DNA of 64,000 nt from Nitrospirillum sp034653355 (GTDB taxonomy: Bacteria; Pseudomonadota; Alphaproteobacteria; Azospirillales; Azospirillaceae). Positions within the stretch are counted from its first letter, which is position 1; the number at the start of each line of letters is the position of its first letter. Location: assembly GCF_034653355.1 (NCBI RefSeq), contig NZ_JAYEER010000001.1, positions 1,178,001-1,242,000 on the forward strand, given 5' to 3'. A program made the translations under genes and the position numbers. Positions 62,332 through 64,000 of the stretch are shown here, piece after piece. The notes under the pieces are model-generated. The model saw nothing but the letters and a program-made list of their open reading frames with translations. It did not search any database and was not told where the DNA came from.

Positions 62332-62546
62332 AGAAACGAAGATAACATCCAGTTCTCCCTTAAAGAATCTCCGGTGAAGGCCCTGCCGATAAGGTTGTGG
62401 AGGACATCCTGCGCCAGTTCTGGCTTGAGGAAGGCGCCGGTCGAACCCGTAATGGCTGAAGACAGTGTTCCGATTGCTGCAGGGAATGCCGTTTATCCCG
62501 CCTATCCGGAGCATCATGCGCGACAAGAACTTCTAGGATTTGAACT
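62332..62546 (+). other. Degenerate stretch, possible gene tail
   Basis: One frame reads ADKVVEDILRQFWLEEGAG and, after a shift, RLLQGMPFIPPIRSIMRDKNF ending at a TAG around 62535, which looks like the tail of a decayed protein-coding gene. I do not recognise the family. Together with the mmsA fragment, it marks a deletion between the vanillin-type dehydrogenase and the SDR. Confidence 0.3.
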
Positions 62547-63452
62547 ATGCGTGATCTAGCGAACAAGACTGCATTTGTCACCGGCGGCGCCAGCGGGATC
62601 GGCTTTGGGATGGCGCGAGCCTTTCTCGACGCCGGGATGAACGTCGCCATTGCCGACATGCGAATAGACAAGCTGACCGACGCCGGTGATCGCCTCGGTG
62701 CAGCAGACCGGTTGTTGGCCATCCCGGTCGACGTCAGTGACCGGGCCGCGATGCTGGCGGCGGCGAAGGACGTGACTAGGCGTTTCGGCAACGTCCACCT
62801 GCTGTGCAACAACGCTGGCGTCATCGGCCAGACCTCGATCGACGAGGTCGGTCCCGAGGAATGGGACTGGCTGGTTTCGGTGAACCTGACAGGCGTGATG
62901 AACGGGATCTTCGCCTTTCTCCCCGGCATGAAGGCTCATGGCGATGGCGGACACATCGTCAACACCTCGTCGATGGCCGGGATCCTGCCGCTGCCATCGC
63001 CGGGCGGCACCTACACCACGCTCAAATTTGCGGTGCGGGGCCTGTCGGATTCGTTGCGGCTGGCGTTGGCCGCGCATGGCATCGGCGTGTCCATGTTCTG
63101 CCCCGGACTGGTCCGCAGCGACCTCCATCTCTCCGCCGAAACGCTGATCCCCGAAGCAGTGCGGGGCACTACCGGCCTGCCCGAAACCAGCCGAATGCAG
63201 GGCGGAGTCAATCCTGGCGATGCCGGTATGGACCCCCTTGAAGCCGGCCGTTGCGCGCTCGAGGGCATCCGCGCGAACAAGCCGTGGATCTTTTCGCATG
63301 GCGAGTTCGTTGACGAGGTGCGCGCTGAGTTCGACGCAATTCTAGCCGCCTTCCCACGGGACCAGGCTCCCGACGAGGGCCGTCTGTTCTTCGAGGAGCG
63401 CCGCCGAGAGGCGATCGTCGCAGCGAGGCATCTGGCGGACCGCCTGGCATGA
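62547..63452 (+). CDS. Short-chain dehydrogenase/reductase, long form
   Basis: 301 residues, longer than classical SDRs by a C-terminal extension. The cofactor loop is TGGASGIG at about 12-19, NNAG at about 90, catalytic serine in NTSSMAG and the YxxxK pair in GTYTTLKFAVRG. The tail (RRREAIVAARHLADRLA) is helical. It is NAD(P)-dependent and probably acts on an alcohol of an aromatic dimer or side chain, in the manner of C-alpha dehydrogenases of lignin catabolism, but that is inference from its neighbours. Another SDR follows after 161 bases. Confidence 0.85.
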   Translation: MRDLANKTAFVTGGASGIGFGMARAFLDAGMNVAIADMRIDKLTDAGDRLGAADRLLAIPVDVSDRAAMLAAAKDVTRRFGNVHLLCNNAGVIGQTSIDEVGPEEWDWLVSVNLTGVMNGIFAFLPGMKAHGDGGHIVNTSSMAGILPLPSPGGTYTTLKFAVRGLSDSLRLALAAHGIGVSMFCPGLVRSDLHLSAETLIPEAVRGTTGLPETSRMQGGVNPGDAGMDPLEAGRCALEGIRANKPWIFSHGEFVDEVRAEFDAILAAFPRDQAPDEGRLFFEERRREAIVAARHLADRLA

Positions 63453-63613
63453 CCTCGAACCGCCTGCGACGGCGTGGCGCGCTAGATCGGCTATTCCGTC
63501 CGCAACGGCGTCTCGATCACGCCCACCTTCGGTAAGGCCTAGGTCAACGATGCCGGACCGGCAGATCTCCCGCTCTATCTTGGTCGAACCAGCACACTCG
63601 AGAGATTAGAATC

Positions 63614-64000
63614 TTGAACAGCAGCGACATTTTTGACGTCCGCGGACTCGGCGTCATCGTAACCGGCGGGGCTAGCGGGCTGGGCCTGGGCTTTGCCGAG
63701 GCGCTTGCCGCCAATGGCGCGCGCGTGACCCTGATGGATATGAATGAGACGACCCTTGCCGCGCAGGTCGAGCGGCTTTCCGGCCTGGGTTACGATGTGC
63801 GCGGCGTCCGGCTCGACGTGACCGACCGGCCCGCGCTGCATCAGGCCTTCGACGAGACGACGGCGCTCTATGGCCGGCTCGACGTAGTCTTCGCCAATGC
63901 CGGGATTGATCCCGGGCCGGGCTTCGTCACCGGCACGATCGGGAGCAACGATCGCACCCGGCCCGAGGAATTCGCGCTGGAGAACTATGCCGACGCCCGG
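63614..64000 (+). CDS. Short-chain dehydrogenase/reductase, 3' cut by window edge
   Basis: The frame starts at a TTG at 63614 and stays open to the last base, giving 129 visible residues. The Rossmann start VIVTGGASGLGLGFAEAL, the DVTDRPAL segment and FANAGIDPG (the NNAG position) are present; the catalytic Ser-Tyr-Lys lies beyond the edge. It follows another SDR in the same orientation, so both probably act on the same pathway. Confidence 0.75.
   Translation, partial: MNSSDIFDVRGLGVIVTGGASGLGLGFAEALAANGARVTLMDMNETTLAAQVERLSGLGYDVRGVRLDVTDRPALHQAFDETTALYGRLDVVFANAGIDPGPGFVTGTIGSNDRTRPEEFALENYADAR

Noticed and set aside
62374..62559. A 61-residue open frame ahead of the SDR
   Set aside because: It overlaps the SDR start and lies in a decayed region; a different frame looks more protein-like, so this one is a shadow.
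1..64000. CRISPR arrays, tRNA or rRNA genes
   Set aside because: I saw no regularly spaced repeats, no tRNA-like cloverleaf with TTCGA-type loops in the gaps, and no ribosomal RNA motifs. A tRNAscan/Infernal run would settle it.

Overview
The window is a GC-rich alphaproteobacterial chromosome segment. The style is close to Azospirillum/Nitrospirillum or a sphingomonad: many TonB-dependent receptors, LysR/IclR/LuxR regulators, dense short operons with ATGA/GTGA stop-start overlaps, and few long intergenic spaces. Genus assignment is inference. Almost everything from about 9 kb onward is accessory catabolism of aromatic or other xenobiotic-like compounds, plus one arsenic operon and insertion-element scars. 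I saw no rRNA, tRNA, CRISPR array or prophage.

Layout. (1) 1-4466: a tightly overlapping operon, cut by the left edge, with two ATP-grasp-like proteins, a PaaK/CapK-like AMP-forming ligase and two family-2 glycosyltransferases; it looks like a surface-glycan or small-molecule assembly line of unknown product. (2) 4661-8371: a winged-helix/STAND-NTPase/TPR membrane regulator with an unusually AT-rich small partner gene and a strong terminator, then a tandem LuxR-HTH-only protein. (3) 9148-17484: amidase and a frameshifted LysR gene; DUF3311-like protein + sodium:solute symporter + omega-aminotransferase operon; divergent TonB receptor. (4) 17546-25669: LysR, SDR, YkgJ-type protein, and a hydroxycinnamate (ferulate-type) module: ADP-forming feruloyl-CoA-synthetase-like ligase, hydroxycinnamoyl-CoA hydratase/lyase, CMD protein, a frameshifted aldehyde dehydrogenase and an HpcH/HpaI aldolase. 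(5) 26031-34135: cupin, DUF6282-like hydrolase, MFS aromatic-acid-type importer, two amidohydrolase-2 enzymes and a second TonB receptor. (6) 34262-42433: GMC oxidoreductase, aldehyde dehydrogenase, IclR regulator, FAD aromatic monooxygenase, alpha/beta hydrolase, VOC protein, LuxR regulator. (7) 42453-47340: LysR regulator divergent from an alpha/beta hydrolase - LLM flavin monooxygenase - HSL-type hydrolase - CMD - flavin reductase operon. (8) 47394-50961: insertion scar, then arsH-arsR-arsC/arsN fusion-acr3 with a truncated MFS gene. (9) 51364-64000: visibly less GC-rich DNA, entered through a LuxR gene and a decayed IS630-family transposase: aldehyde dehydrogenase, TonB receptor, ThDP enzyme, lignostilbene-dioxygenase-like carotenoid oxygenase, vanillin-dehydrogenase-like enzyme, an mmsA fragment and two SDRs, the last cut by the right edge.

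How the genes fit together: three TonB receptors would bring bulky plant- or lignin-derived compounds across the outer membrane, MFS and SSS carriers across the inner membrane, and oxygenases, hydrolases, CoA ligase/lyase and aldehyde dehydrogenases would funnel them to aromatic acids. Substrates are inferred from family membership only. Three genes (10763, 20070, 45476) each need a single added base in a G/C run to read through, which could be assembly error or real decay.
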